64,000 nt of DNA from Spinacia oleracea (GCF_020520425.1 NC_079491.1:113088652-113152651); one strand, 5' to 3'. Shown: positions 1 to 11,790, counted from the stretch's first letter. Numbers and translations are program-made. Notes: a model not told the origin generated them from the letters alone.

Positions 1-290
1 GGACCTACGCGGTTTGTGACGTAGACCCCGCCGGCTGAAGATGGCGAACCTGTCCGCTGAGGGTGGACGCCCCGTCCGATAGAAGTGGACGAATCTGTTT
101 TGAAATTTTTTTTTGTTTTTTTTTTTTTTTAAATAAGGACCTACGTGGTTTGTGCTGTAGACCCCGCCAGCTGAAGATGGCGAGCCTATTTTAAATTTGA
201 AGACTTTATTTTTCGAAACTGAGGACCTGCGGGGCTAGTGACGCAGACCCCGCCCGCTGAGGGTGGGCGAGCCCATTTTGAATTTCTTAT
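1..290 (-). repeat. Subterminal tandem repeats of the left Ogre-family element
   Basis: Units of about 100 bp alternate the blocks GACCTACGCGG, GTAGACCCCGCC, GCTGAAGATGGCGA and GTGGACG. The same blocks occur inverted at 62995-63395 in the right element, near its 3' LTR. Ogre elements are known for variable tandem repeats in their 3' untranslated region, which fits this position. Confidence 0.8.
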
Positions 291-706
291 TTTGCCTATG
301 TAGAAGGGCTTTTGTGATTACAACCTGTTGGTGGGTCGTAATATTTCCTGATTAGATGTGTCCTATAAGTGGGTCCACACTGTATATATTTTTGTTCAAT
401 AATATATATTTTTGAGATATCCAAACATGATATGGTGTGTGGCGCAGTCTGGGAATGTGATTTTGATTGCGCGCTCTTGTTGGAGTCCATTTTTTGCGAG
501 CCCCCATGCGTTGGGGCTCGTCGGTTGTTTTTTGTATCTTGCAATCATGTTTGGGGTCACGCTCGTATGTGCGAGCGACCTCCTATAGTAGTGTGCTATT
601 TTAGCGAAGCCGTGGAGTGCGACTTTAAGTAAGGATATTGGCAATTTTCGAGTCGAATGGATGCGGCAGGGCCCAATAGAAGTTAGGGGCCTTCTGGGAT
701 AATTTT

Positions 707-782
707 CGGCGCCCAGGTCTGGGCGTTGAAATAATTCACGCCCAGGTCTGGGCGTTGAAATAATTCACGCCCAGGTGGGGCG
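707..782. repeat. Three phased copies of the CGCCCAG palindrome
   Basis: Copies at 709-725, 739-754 and 768-782 share the core CGCCCAGGTCTGGGCG; the third has lost part of its right arm. Their starts are 29-30 bp apart, separated by an A/T-rich linker (TTGAAATAATTCA). It is part of a dispersed family in both Ogre-family elements. Confidence 0.85.
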
Positions 783-1886
783 TTGACAGTGTTGTTTGGG
801 CTGGTCTTTTGATGACACAGTTGGCCTCTTATTCATTCGTTTATTTCACTTGGAAGTTCTATGTATTCTCTTCTCTTTTTGTTTTTTTCTTTATTTTTAG
901 GACGTGATGATTTTCTTGAGAAGCCGTAGCCGATTGGTGGACTACGGTGCTTGTCGCTTTGGGGCGATTGTTTTAAGGAACTGTTGCTCTTTAAGGCGTA
1001 CAGTTACTGCAACAGTTGGGCGAGTCTATATGGCCGAGGAACATACCTTGAGGCGTAAGACTTTGATCGCTCTTGTATATATATATTTTTTTGAATGCGT
1101 TCGTGAATGTTCGATATTTAGAATGATGATATGCATGTGCGAACGAGCGTTCATAGAATGGCCGTGGTGTGCGGTTCATTAATCAGTTTGTTTGAATCAT
1201 TTTTTTTGAACAATGACTGATTTTGAATAGTTTGCTTTAGAAGCTTGATAGGGGTCAGGCCCATTCATGAAATGGGCTCAAACATCGTGCCCTTTCGTTT
1301 GTCCAAACATTTGCTTCGAGATTTTTTTTATTTTGCTATGGTTGTTTCGTAGCTTGGAGCCCCCAAGTATGCACATTGGGATGCTTCCTTTTGGCGTACG
1401 ATTTTTGTAGGTTCTTTTGAGAAAGATGCCTTGGGGTTCCGCTCGTGTAGGTGCGAGCTATCCCTTCCGTGGTAGGTAATGTTTTGCTACCTTTAATCCT
1501 TAACGTAGAAGTCGTGTGGCTTGCATTTTGAATTTGGGCGATAAGTAGTCTTTGCCTCTTTTACACATACTCTTTGGTCGTGCCTACATTAGTGCAATAG
1601 GCCTTACTCTCCTTTTTTAGACTTGTGCCGTGGGAGGGTTGAACTTATGGTGTGACGTAGGCTTGTGTGGCCTAACCGCATGTATGAGAACATTCCTCCA
1701 GGTGTTGGGACATCATTATTATTTTTTGCATTGGAGTACTTCATCACGCCTCGTTCAGGTGCTCGAACAAGTGTAACACCTTCTGCGTGGGTTTGCACGG
1801 CTCATTACTTCGTTCGGCGCGAGGATTCATAGGTGTTTCTATCTTATTTTTATATCTGGGCAAAACTTGGCTAGCAGAAAGAATCA

Positions 1887-1932
1887 GCGCCCAGGCTGGG
1901 GCGTTTAAGATATCGACACCCAGCTCTGGGCG
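1887..1932. repeat. Two phased copies of the CGCCCAG palindrome
   Basis: GCGCCCAGGCTGGGGCG at 1887-1903 and a diverged copy ACACCCAGCTCTGGGCG around 1917-1932 are again about 30 bp apart. The preceding AGCAGAAAGAATC resembles the bases just before the 3952 cluster, so the duplicated unit is somewhat larger than the palindrome. Confidence 0.75.
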
Positions 1933-3951
1933 TTGAAATTGATTTATGGGTATATTTTGACAGTTCTTACCCTTGATTTTTTTTCTTTCGCTTTTGCTTT
2001 GGAACGAGGTAGACTGTGTAACGGGCGCTTGTAGGGCGAGCGTTATGTGCAGTACTTTGATCGGAGTTTTGGTGACTCGCGATTTTCAGTTACCCTTGAT
2101 AGTGGGGTGACTTTATATATTCTAAGTAGTGCTTTAGAATTTGGGAGGGGTTGTAGCCATTCTAAGGTTCGTTTTACACGATTAAAGCTTAGGATTGTGC
2201 CCCTATGACACATGTATAGCATTAGCGTCGAGAATTTGCGATGAAATCATCATTTCGAGCATTTTTAGAGTGTTTTTTCTCAAGCCCCCAATTGTAGCTA
2301 CGGGATTGGCTTGGTGTTATAATGCTTTGCATACGTCTTTATGCATTCATGGTGACATGGATCATGAATAGTTTGAACCAGACTCGTTTAGTGCGAGGTA
2401 CGTTCGAGTAGTGATCTGCTACTTCTTTTGTAAATGTCGTACTGTGCGACATTGCCATGGTCAAGGTAGTCACATGTTGGAGTGTGCCTTGACCAAAAGC
2501 TAGGTGCCTTTCTTTACCCATAATTATATTTAGAAATATCTTTGACTCACTTGCAAAACGCATATTTAGGTTAAACCAACGACACTTTATTATGTTCGAA
2601 GAAGTCTTTAAAAATCATTTGAAAATTATTTAAAATCCGAGTCCTACTGTGTACAATCCGAGGTGTCCCAAGTGGGTTGACTTTATAGAAGGGTTCGTAC
2701 AGGATTACATGAGTGAATCAAAAATACTGTTACGATTTTCGGAATGTTGTCTAAGGATTTGCTGGGAGCCAGGGTGCAGACGTCAAGATATACTTGTGCC
2801 CGTTTGGCATATGCTTTAGGCTTTTAGGGCCATCTTTTCCAGAATTGCGGGAATATAAACCGTTTTCAAATTTACTTAGATTTACTTGGTGTATGTCTGC
2901 ACAAAAGGTCAAGGTATACTTAGTTCTTTCCCTAGCTCTTTCATTTCAATTTTTTTTTAGCCCCCAGTTGCTATTATGTCTTCCCATTAATGATACTTTT
3001 AGATTTCGATTTTAGATGCCCGTGTCATATATCTGAGTAGGGTGAGCCTTGGTTAAGTGCCAATTCCTATTGACAATGTCTGATTTTTTTCAAAGGAGAT
3101 TAGCACGCATTCGAATTACCATGAACGGGTGCCCTGAGTTCGAAGGAACGATGGGGCGATGCTGTAGAACAATCCTCTTTATTGCAAGCTTACTGCCTTT
3201 ACTACTTGTCGGCGACTATGACTGTGTCTAAGGGTGAAAGAAGGTCTTTAAGCGAACGACTATGTCTAGTGGTGAAAGAAGGTCTTTAAGTGAGTTAGTT
3301 CGCTTTAGGGAAGGTCAAGTCGAGTATTTTAGAGGTCATGGATGCTTGCGCTAGCCCCCATTCAATTGAGGCAAAGCGGTCTTTTGAGTCTTGGCTGAGT
3401 GCCTAGGAGTGTGAGTGCTCCTTCTGGCAAGGGTACGGGCCCTTATTATTTTTCGATGTGTGCTTTTTTTGGCATTTTGATGGCTTGGATTCTTGCTTTA
3501 ACTTAAATTTTTCTTTTGACTTGGGTTGCAAGTAATTAAATTTCAATAAGGGACTTCTATTTTTACTCTTGTTATTCTATAGGCTTTAATATTTTTGCAA
3601 ATTGGTTGGACCGAATCATGGATTGCCTACGTATCCGCCTTAAATAGATTTAATTTGGAATCAGGTCTTGCGTAGTTCTTAGCCTAGAAAATGGTTTCTT
3701 TAGAATGTCGATTTTAAACAAGTACGTTCCGAGGTGGAAACATATTATTTGAAATGGTAGAATAAGTGAAGTTTATTATTATTTAAATCTGCTGCCAAAA
3801 ATTTGATTTATATTTTTTGAGTACATGTATTTTTTGGTGGTACGTATATCTGAATACGTGTTGTACCCCCCCAAGTGTTCGTTATTGTTCCGTGTATGTG
3901 CGGATAAAATGACGAGCACTTCTGGACAAATTTTAGCAAGCAGAGAGAATC

Positions 3952-3999
3952 GGCGCCCAGGCAGGGGCGCTAAAGATTTCGGCGCCCAGCTCTGGGCGC
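3952..3999. repeat. Two phased copies of the CGCCCAG palindrome
   Basis: Copies lie at 3952-3970 and 3981-3999. The second, GCGCCCAGCTCTGGGCGC, has two perfect 8-bp arms around a 2-nt centre. The period is 29 bp. A further half-site, TCTGGGCGG, follows at about 4011. Confidence 0.85.
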
Positions 4000-5985
4000 T
4001 AAAAATGACTTCTGGGCGGATCTTTTTTGGTGCGTTAAATGTTTCTTTTTTCTTTTTAGACTAACTTTTAAAGGCGCTTTGCAAAGTTTGCTTTTTTACA
4101 TTTTTTTTTCTTTTCATTTTTACGTTGAGCGTAGAATGTACTTTTCATTTGTCTTTTTTTATTTATTTATTTGTGACTCAAGACGGCTTTGAAAGATGGG
4201 TTGAATGAGATAGGATAAGTTAGGTATTGGTCAAGCATAAGGATTACATCTGCTAGGATTCACATTTTACGGCCTCAGACTAGTGTCGCGAGTTTACATC
4301 AATCAAGGCCAATGAGTAGTATGGGGACGGCTCACGGGTATATCAACAGGATGTATCCACACAAGTTATATGGTCATTATGCTAATGGTGGTGTAAGAGC
4401 AGGTTTTGGGCTTTGGAAATGATGGGCATGACGCACGTGTCAATGGCCGTGCGTGGTTTGCGGTTGATAACAGGTTCAAAAACAAGAGTTGAGGTAATGG
4501 TTTCTTGGGTTATGGCAATGAGAACATGGATGGGTTAAATGAGCTGAACAGGGGCCCCAGAGCGAAGGCGTCTAAGAACATATGGACTGGGAAGGGTAGA
4601 CATCGTAGAACTTTATGATTTGGATTGGTTGACTCAATTCTTTTCCTTCGTTTACTTGGGTAGATTTCGTACTTTGGGAGGTACGGGCTAAGTATTTCAT
4701 TGCACTTTTCGCTCTTCCTTTTGTCTTTATATTTTTTCTTTTCGCTCGGGATTTCCCCCCAACATAAATCCTTCAATCTAAATTTTTTATTTGGGCTAAA
4801 AGGTAGATGGTTTCGGTCTTTGAGTCACGAGGCGAGACTGAGTAAGCCTCGTTTGGTAGGCCTATAGTGGACCTTTAATTTTAGTGGGCCTAAGGTGGAC
4901 CCTTAAATTGTCTTACTTTGCAAGCGTATTTAATCGTTTCTTAAAAGGTGCAAATAGCGTAGATTCAAAATGTTGTTTTTACCTTATTGAAATTTAACGA
5001 AAGAATTACATCGAAAATATTTTTGTTTCTTTTCAGACTCCAGTTTCTGGGATTTAATTGGAAGTCGTGATTTAGACTCGAACTTTCATTAATTTTCTGA
5101 TTATAACCCGTGTATGAATACAAGGAGGTGGCCTAGACTCAAAATAATGACGCGGCGTAAGCCTATAATACTTGACCAAGCAACTCTCAGACATAGGCTA
5201 ATTGGATCATAACTTTCGTTGGTTGACACTTTAGATTTTAACCCTTGGGTGTTCATTTGTCATGCGCCATTTTGCTTAATGTTGGCAAGGTAGTTAATTG
5301 GGGAGATCGAATTTTTATTTTTGCAAGACTAGAATCATTAGTGCGGCTTCTCTCTTAGTGTGTATTGCTTTACCCCAATGGTAGCTTTATGGTATGCCGA
5401 TTTGGGTATTTTCATGGTTGGTCATGTTGCATTCATGGAAAATCTTTTAGTCCGTACTTAGTAGTATTTCAAGGAGCGAGTGACTCGAGAGGACCATGAT
5501 AGTCGTGACCCAATGTGATTATAAGCCTTGGGGCCATTAATTTTTTCTTTGCCAATGGTATTAACACCTTAGGTTCACTTTGGGGGTTGTGCGACTATGG
5601 GGGAATGATTTCCAGAATGTGACCATTTCCATTTTGCAAATACTATAATATATTCTTTTTATTGGTGAGAGATAGTATTGAGGCCGTTGATTCTTAGCAA
5701 AGGATGACAATTACATATGGGTGCTTATTGATTTAAATGTTAGGAAGGGAGACTCAATATGGTTTAACCTTTTAACTTGCAGAACGACACCAAGCATTAG
5801 GACCGATTCTATGGATAAGACAACTAAGACTTAGGATTTGGATTGTAATTTGGCATAACCTAGTCTAGACTCGGATTTATTCATTTTCTATTTGAACATT
5901 TATTTTTTTCTTGAAGACTTTATTCGAACATTATTCTTTGAATACTTCGCCCATGTGACATTCATAATTATTAGCATGTTCGGTT

Positions 5986-7022
5986 TTTAGTGTTGAGCAT
6001 TGTCGTCGTAGGAGGCCTAACAACGAAGCAAAGAGTTATTAATTTTTTACGAGTCGCTTTTGAAATCGAGTGCTTTTCTTACGCCCTCGTAGCAATTTTT
6101 TCGAAAAGTCTTTTTTTTTTTTTTTTTGCTACGTACATATTTTTTTATGCGCGGGCACCGAGGCTGCTATGCCTGACCAAAAGGCCAGGCAGCAACTTCG
6201 GCGCCCAGAAGTGGGCGTGAGAAATTTTGGCGCCCAGACAGGGGCGCTGAAAATGCGTCCCTGACTGGTACTCGTTTCCAGTTTTCGTCTACTTTTGTTT
6301 TTGCGACTTTAATTTTGCGTGCTTTCCTTATAACGTCCTTTACGCGTTGCAGCGTTTATGGGATTCGTTACGGGCCATCCTGAGCGTCGCTTATTTTTGT
6401 GGCGATCATTCGGGTTTGCGGAACACGTGTTTCGGTATAACTCTTTGGCAAATTAGTCTATGAACGTTTGGGCAGTTTTTAAGGTCGTTGGTTTTCTAGG
6501 ATAGTTTGTCACGCACAATCACATATTTCGCTACACATAACTACATTACAAACATGGATTTGAAAATTAAATATGCCACGTAGTTTATGATAGGCTTCTA
6601 TGGGTAGTTTATTTGCGCCTGGCTTGGTACCGCTTCTATCGTAGATCCAACACATGCCCCGGTCGAGGTAGTGTCTTCAACAGACGAATTTCGCTCAAGA
6701 GGCCAACCCGCAAGTGCAAGCCAAGGGGGCATGCAGACGAGAGGGACCTAATGGGCGAGCGATTGGGTTCGAGATAGGTGTACTACCTGCACAAGTACCG
6801 AGTGGGAAACATGCGCGGCGTATACACCCCCCTATTGGCGAAAAAAGGTATCCTTAGTCCCAACTCCCGAGGGAGCCGATATTCATTTTGATGTTCTGTC
6901 CGTTCACATTAATATGCTGATTTTCAGGTCGTCCCAACTTGATGGGGAAATAAACGCGGGGTAGGATCGTTTCACCCTTCGGCTATTTTGATTACCTACA
7001 AGCACGAGTATTTCCTTCACTA
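5986..7022 (-). other. 5' leader of the left Ogre-family element
   Basis: This block is the reverse complement of about 53805-54800 in the right element, including the stretch around GAACACGTGTTTCGGTATAA and the palindrome pair at 6199-6247. It lies directly downstream of the primer site on the minus strand, so it is the transcribed leader. No ORF in it is recognisable. Confidence 0.75.
6199..6247. repeat. Two phased copies of the CGCCCAG palindrome in the leader
   Basis: Copies at 6199-6218 and 6228-6247 have a 29 bp period and the linker TGAGAAATTTTGG. The homologous place in the right element (54570-54617) also holds a pair, so the pair predates the split of the two elements. Confidence 0.85.
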
Positions 7023-7040
7023 TCCCCAGTGGAGTCGCCA
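7023..7040 (-). other. Primer-binding site, tRNA-Arg type
   Basis: On the minus strand this reads TGGCGACTCCACTGGGGA, one base inside the LTR edge. It is identical to the site at 53787-53804. Ogre elements typically prime from tRNA-Arg; the assignment rests on that knowledge and should be checked against a tRNA set. Confidence 0.75.
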
Positions 7041-7902
7041 CTGTGAGGGGGTCGAAAAAGCGCGAGGCTAATGCGTGACTTGTCCCTCGTGGGTGTGACG
7101 ATTCTTTTTATTCAATCAAGTGTAATTGGATTTCCTGTGAGTATACACCCAATTGACTAGTAATATAGGAGTCGCCATTCAGTTTTTAACGACAATGAGA
7201 AAAACTGACAAAAACCCGGTTATCGTGACATAAAGGGAGTGCAATTATGTTTGACCACGACGGCTGTAGGTTCCCTTGTGATCCCTGGTGTGGGGATCTC
7301 TCAATATACACCCGCAAGGTAGAGATTGAGGGTTCGGGGGACTGTAACTACCAAGAGGAGTAACTCGCTCGTCGATAACTCCAGAGGCAGGATATCCTTA
7401 CTAGCTCAGCATAAATAATTGAAGGGACATGCGTTAACTATTAAACTAATCTAAATTGATTTTAGAAATATGCAACATATAATACTAATTCGATCGTGAT
7501 TATTTTATTTAAATAGCATTAAAGGACCTAGCATGATAATCCGATTTCCCAAAAATATTATATTTGTTAGGCGTGATAGAACAATCAGATTAGGTTAGTT
7601 TAACAGTTCATAAAAAGGGCAAGGAAAGCAGTTAAATCATCGAAAAGGGACACATTACGACGCACCCTTGAGAGGTGCGTCACGGTTCTCAGAAAACTAA
7701 CCACTTTGACTTTGCTATTTCTCCTTTTTATTTAACGAATCTCAATTATGGGACAGGATACATTCTGTTCGATTTATGGATCGATTGCGACAGAACGCGT
7801 GAACAGTTTCGCAGCGAGAGGCTTAGGCTAAGGGGTTTAGAGTCAATACTCAGAATATATTATGTGTTGTTGTGTGTTCTTTCACGTCGAAACTAGGGGC
7901 CT

Positions 7903-7910
7903 ATTTATAG
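7903..7910 (-). promoter_or_regulatory. LTR TATA box
   Basis: The minus strand reads CTATAAAT within CCCTATAAATAGG. The right LTR has the same motif at about 52919-52926. It would drive the minus-strand genomic RNA; function is inferred from motif and place. Confidence 0.55.
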
Positions 7911-7989
7911 GGAAGAGTTCGTGGAAAGATAGAATTGCAGAGTTCTAATCCACAAAGAATTAGGAAAAGAGACGTACCCAGGTATTTTC

Positions 7990-8008
7990 AGCGCCCAGAG
8001 CCAGGCGT
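7990..8008. repeat. Single CGCCCAG palindrome inside the LTR
   Basis: GCGCCCAGAGCCAGGCG is an imperfect copy, about 80 bp upstream of the TATA box on the minus strand. Its counterpart in the right LTR is at 52821-52838. Confidence 0.75.
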
Positions 8009-8665
8009 TGAAAATAGGGTCTGGGCAGTTTTGTTTAGTCAGATTCGGATTCCTAAAATCCGTAGAGTTTGAGATTAATTCGAGTCTTTTAGCGCGTATC
8101 AATTTTGTGACGGAATGCGTCTGGGCCCGTTACGAACTCTAGGCTCGTTAGGATTTTAATTAATACGTAACTCTTATTTCCGAATCCTATTAGGAATAAG
8201 ATTCTCGCAGTTTTCTATCTCATTTAGGATTTATGTTGGAATGCAACACCTAATTCTGACAGGTTTCTATCTTTTATGATTTTCCACTTTTAGAAGCTAC
8301 CTTTTACGGCAGTTACTATTTTTAGCAGGTTTCCATAAATAGCAGGTTTCAGGTGAAATGAAATGGGGAATCGAGATTCGTTTATTTTATAGAAGATGCG
8401 TTGTCAAGTGGAGTTTTTATGCTTTCATCATCGAACCTTTCCCTTGCGGGAACGGGGACAAAAGTAGGTGTCTACAGTCGAGACACACTCCCCAGTGCCT
8501 CCAACCTTCTCCTCAGCAGCGCATCCGCAGAAGGAGCTTTGCCAGAGTGTGTCGACGGGCCAGTTCCTGTATAAAACATTTTTACGATATAGTCTCGTCA
8601 CAACAAGTTGTAATTTATATTTTGAAGGGCGACGAACCCAAGTTGTAAACTAACCCTAACCTTGT

Positions 8666-8838
8666 TTACCTGTTGATGTCGACCATGTTTGCAGGCTCAG
8701 AAATTTCCTCTTCTTGAGAAAGTTCTTCACGATCGAACTTGATGCCGACGAAAGCCCTGTCCTTTAAAGGGACCCCCAAGAGTACGGAAGTCTTTTCTAC
8801 AGCCTCAGCACCGACTCCAACGGTGTCGAATGACGCAC
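8666..8838 (-). pseudogene. Second exon of antisense Tat ORF
   Basis: On the minus strand a TTTTTGTAG acceptor precedes 8838. An open frame then runs about 57 codons (containing GVPLKDRAFVGIKFDREEL) to TAA at 8666. The last codons also form an AG-GTAAAC donor, so the exon may instead continue into another, lost exon. It continues the ORF at 8969-9421 across a short intron. The gene is antisense to the retrotransposon; its function is not established. Confidence 0.5.
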
Positions 8839-8968
8839 CTACAAAAACAAACTAGTGAGACAAAGTCAAATCAACAAGCCCAAAAAAACACAAAAAGCAA
8901 CAATAAATACCTCTAGCCATCCACTCCCCCGTCAAGAAGTTGGAGTCGAGCCCCTAAACTAGCCAACT

Positions 8969-9421
8969 TCACAAAAAAGAACCGACCCATCCACCGCGGT
9001 CGTTCGACTTGTCCGCACCAAGAAGAGCCTCTCTGTCATCCTTGACATGTAGCAAATACCTACCAGCCCCATAATTCTGGACCTTGTAAGTATAAACCAG
9101 GTCTTCAACCCCGAACTCCATGTCCAATTGACCGGCCAGATGGTCAACCAGATGCATCACTCGCCAGACTTGCGGCATTAATAACGCCGGCGGCACCGCC
9201 AGGGCTTTCAAAACCCCCTTTACCAGCGGCGTGAAAGGGTTAGTGTACCCAATTCTGAAGGGGTACTCGTAGAAGCACACCCAGCCGTCCGATGTCCAAT
9301 CGGCACGTTCATCGGGCTGCGGCAATCGAATTACCGCCGACGGAGGGAAGCCGCACTCTTCCCTGAGCGCCGCCACATCTTGTTTCCCCCAAGTGGTCGG
9401 ACGAGCATTTTTCTTATCCAA
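8969..9421 (-). pseudogene. Antisense ORF of Tat element (gypsy-type Transposase_28-like)
   Basis: The 150-residue frame contains YPFRIGYTNPFTPLVKGVL and a following segment LMPQVWRVMHLVD. This pattern resembles the 'putative gypsy type transposon' domain (PF04195) seen in antisense ORFs of Tat/Retand elements; I infer this from the pattern and have not searched. The frame opens at TTG. An upstream in-frame ATG is separated by a TGA, so this copy is probably broken. Near the 3' end the frame runs into a stop before the likely GGTATTTATTG donor near 8912, suggesting a frameshift. The role in the element's life cycle is unknown. Confidence 0.55.
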
Positions 9422-9835
9422 GATGTGGGTAGGGCTAAAAATCGGCCCCTCATCCAGATCTCACTCCATAACTACCTTCTTGTTCTTTGCACAGGTGGAT
9501 TTCATCCCCATCCTCTACGACATGGAAGAAATTGAAGATAGAAAAAAGGGAAGAAGATGGAAGGGGAAGCAGTTACCTAATAAAGGGAGAGAGAAAGGCG
9601 CCGGTTGTTCTTTCTAGGGAAGAGAAGAGAGAGAATGAAGAAGTGTGTGGAAGTGGTTGAGCGGGCAAGCATATTTATGGGCGCAGGTGGGCGGTTGGTT
9701 TCTCCAAGAAATCATCATTACATTAACGTCGTCAGTGTTGGAAGGATCAAGAGGTAGTTTCCACCCTTTTCTCGTAAAACCCATTTCTCCTTTTGTACAT
9801 CCCGGAATAAATTCAAAATCAGTTTTGGGGACAAT

Positions 9836-10227
9836 TGTTAGGGGGGAAAATACCCTCTTGGTGACGTGGGCAGATGTGATAAGCGGAGCTTACGTGGCTG
9901 CCAGCAAGGCGTGTTGTGACACCTTTCGAACCTACTCTCAACGGCTGAGAGGTATGCGGCGGTTACGAACCGTTGATAAGCAAGCCATCATTACTCATTT
10001 AATGCCTAATTATGTACAATTAAGTTTGAACATTACACTCTTATTACGAAATGCCTATAAAATGGCTTAGCTATGTTAGTTTGTATATATGAAATATTAA
10101 GCAATAACAATACTCTCATTCTATTCTCTTACAACTTGCTCTCGTTACTCTAAATGATCTTGATCAATCGATTGTTAGCACCATTATCAAGGCAAGTTCG
10201 TCTCTAAGTAGAATTTGCCCAAAATAA
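9836..10227 (+). repeat. LTR (plus orientation) of Tat-type element
   Basis: It begins TGTTAGGGGGGAAAATACCC and ends near TTTGCCCAAAATA. The first 31 bp and last 60 bp match the reverse complement of the LTR at 16448-16849, while the middle (U3) is divergent, so the two are related subfamilies. No primer site follows it, so it is a 3' LTR and not a 5' LTR. Confidence 0.7.
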
Positions 10228-10442
10228 TGATGGCTACGCTGTTTCGGTATACTTGGGTTTGTTATGACCCGTGGTGAGGTCGTGTTATCCCCTGTCCGGG
10301 GATGTCGTCACGAGCATCTACTGTTCCTGCACGTTAGCGAAAAACCGAAAAAGACACAAAAGATGGTGTTCAAGGTTTTTAGAAGTGATACAATTTCAAG
10401 TGTGTTGCGTTCCAGCTTCTTGGTATAGGCCTTCCATCTCTG
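10228..10442. other. Junction between two inverted Tat elements
   Basis: About 215 bp lie between the plus-strand LTR and the end of the minus-strand integrase remains. They include CCCCTGTCCGGGG, but nothing that I recognise as coding, LTR or primer site. The minus-strand element's own 3' LTR and antisense region are missing here. Confidence 0.4.
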
Positions 10443-11517
10443 TCAACTAGCTCGTATGCGCCATGAAGTATTCGTCACACAATCTGTTAGGGTCCTTCCC
10501 AAGTTGGGGCTAGTTTCCCGTGTCGTGGATCTTACTTCTTTGGAAAAACCTTTCGCATAACCCAATCTCCCTGTTGGAAGACCCGAGCTCGGACGTCTTG
10601 TTGTAACTGTTTGCGACCGCCTGTTGGTAAGATGCCATCCTAACCAAAGCCGCTTCTCTGAGTTCATCGACCGTATCGATGTCATATGACAACACTGAGT
10701 CGTTCATCCCAGGCGTCATAAAGCTGCTCCTTGCTGTGGGAAGCTCGACTTCGGGAGGAATGAAAGCCTCACACCCGAATACTAAAGAGAAAGGAGTGTG
10801 GTTGGTTGTTGTCTTGGGTGTTGTCCTGTCAGCCCATAAAGTCATAGGTAGTTCATCTTCTCATCTTCTTTTTGCATCATCGAGACGTTTCTTAAGGTTG
10901 TTGATGATGATCTTGTTACTTGATTCGGCCTGGCCATTGGCCTGAGGGTACCTTGGTGTTGAAGTATGCAGGGTAATGTTATATCTGGCGGAGAACTCTT
11001 TGTCTTGTTGCTGATGAACTGCGAACCGTTGTCGCAGACGATCTCGGATGGAATTCCGAACCGGCTGAGGACATTCCGTTTGATGAACGATATGATTTCT
11101 GTGTCTCGTACGCGTTAGAATGCTTCTGCTTCGATCCATTTAGAGAAATAGTCGGTCATGGCCAACATGAAGACGCGTTGACTTGAGGCTTGTGGCAGGG
11201 GACCCACTATGTCCATTCCCCACTTCATGAAGGACCAGCGGGACAAGATAGGGCGAAGTTCTTCACAAGGTTGGTGGGAGATGGATGCGAAACGTTGACA
11301 TGAATCGCACTTTTTGGCGAAGGCAATTGCATCTTTCTTCATAGTTGCCCAAAAGTATCCCATGGTTAGAGTTTTGTGGGCTAGGCTTCGTCCTCCGGCA
11401 TGATTTCCGCATTTCGCCGTCATGGATGTTTCTTAACATCGACTCGATCTCGTCATGCTCCAGAAATCTAAGATACGGCCCTACAACTGACTTTTTGAAC
11501 AGGACCCCATAGATCAA
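10443..11517 (-). pseudogene. Integrase remains of Tat element
   Basis: Overlapping fragments in different frames make up an integrase. One is a zinc-binding segment (HAGGRSLAHKTLTMGYFW, then CDSCQR). The core follows with GMDIVGPLP and a TDYFSKWIEA segment, then TPRYPQANGQAESSNK (final catalytic Glu), and a C-terminal part with FSLVFGCEAFIPPEV. At least three frameshifts separate the pieces, so it is not functional. The enzyme would insert the cDNA into the genome. Confidence 0.8.
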
Positions 11518-11790
11518 GATGAATCAAGAGGCTCTCATACGGAAGGATCTGTCATGGGTGACTTCAGGTGGGATGGTGTGGTGTTTGAGCCAGTGTATGT
11601 GTGGGTCACGCCATGATGTGGGAGTGGGAATTTGAGTCGGCGGGGTTTGCTCATTGATGGGTATGGTTTCTTTTGCGATGGCTGGGTGCATAAGGTGGAC
11701 TACGGGGATTGTAGTGTGTTTGGTGGGTTTGATGTTTTAGCCCAAATTAGCTAAGGCGTCAGCTTGGGTATTTTGGTCCTTTGCAATCTG

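Larger units (their letters stand above)
291..5985 (-). other. Gene-free interior of the left Ogre-family element
   Basis: This is 5.7 kb of low-complexity, T-rich plus strand without a recognisable protein. About 290-410 matches the right element at 62860-62990 in inverse orientation; most of the rest has no counterpart that I can see in the right element. Short open frames (for example 904-1182 and 3825-4064) show no domain and are probably chance. It contains three clusters of the CGCCCAG palindrome (707-782, 1887-1932, 3952-3999) and a recurrent AGCCCCCA-type word near 499, 1358, 2284, 2960 and 3353. Confidence 0.6.
1..8476 (-). mobile_element. Non-autonomous Ogre-family LTR retrotransposon (LARD-like), 3' end off-window
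   Basis: Read on the minus strand this starts with an LTR at 8476, followed by a primer-binding site at 7040-7023 and a long interior that runs off the left edge. The LTR, leader and subterminal repeats are collinear with those of the plus-strand Ogre element at 52338-64000, so the two belong to one family in opposite orientation. No gag, protease, RT, RNase H or integrase is recognisable in any frame of the interior, so it would depend on enzymes supplied in trans. It interrupts a plus-strand Tat element: the sequence right of 8476 is the 3' region of that element. The target-site duplication would begin GTCGA at 8477, but its partner is outside the window. Confidence 0.8.
7042..8476 (-). 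repeat. 5' LTR of the left Ogre-family element (about 1435 bp)
   Basis: On the minus strand it begins TGTAGACACC at 8476 and ends in CA at 7042. By eye it matches the 1448 bp LTR at 52338-53785 at more than 90 percent. A TATA-like ATTTATAG lies at 7903-7910 and a single CGCCCAG palindrome at 7990-8008, upstream of the TATA on the minus strand. Confidence 0.85.
8477..10227 (+). mobile_element. 3' end of a plus-strand Tat-type gypsy element
   Basis: The segment holds an antisense ORF (8666-9421, minus) followed by an LTR in plus orientation at 9836-10227, the order expected between integrase and 3' LTR in Tat/Retand-type elements. A G-rich stretch TTTTGGGGACAAT just before 9836 could be the polypurine tract. 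The left side is cut by the insertion of the Ogre-family element at 8476; the rest of this copy may lie beyond the left edge. 8477-8665 and 9422-9835 hold nothing else that I recognise. Confidence 0.6.

Noticed and set aside
9645..10070. 141-residue plus-strand frame spanning the LTR start
   Set aside because: It crosses the probable polypurine tract and LTR border of the Tat element and has no domain.
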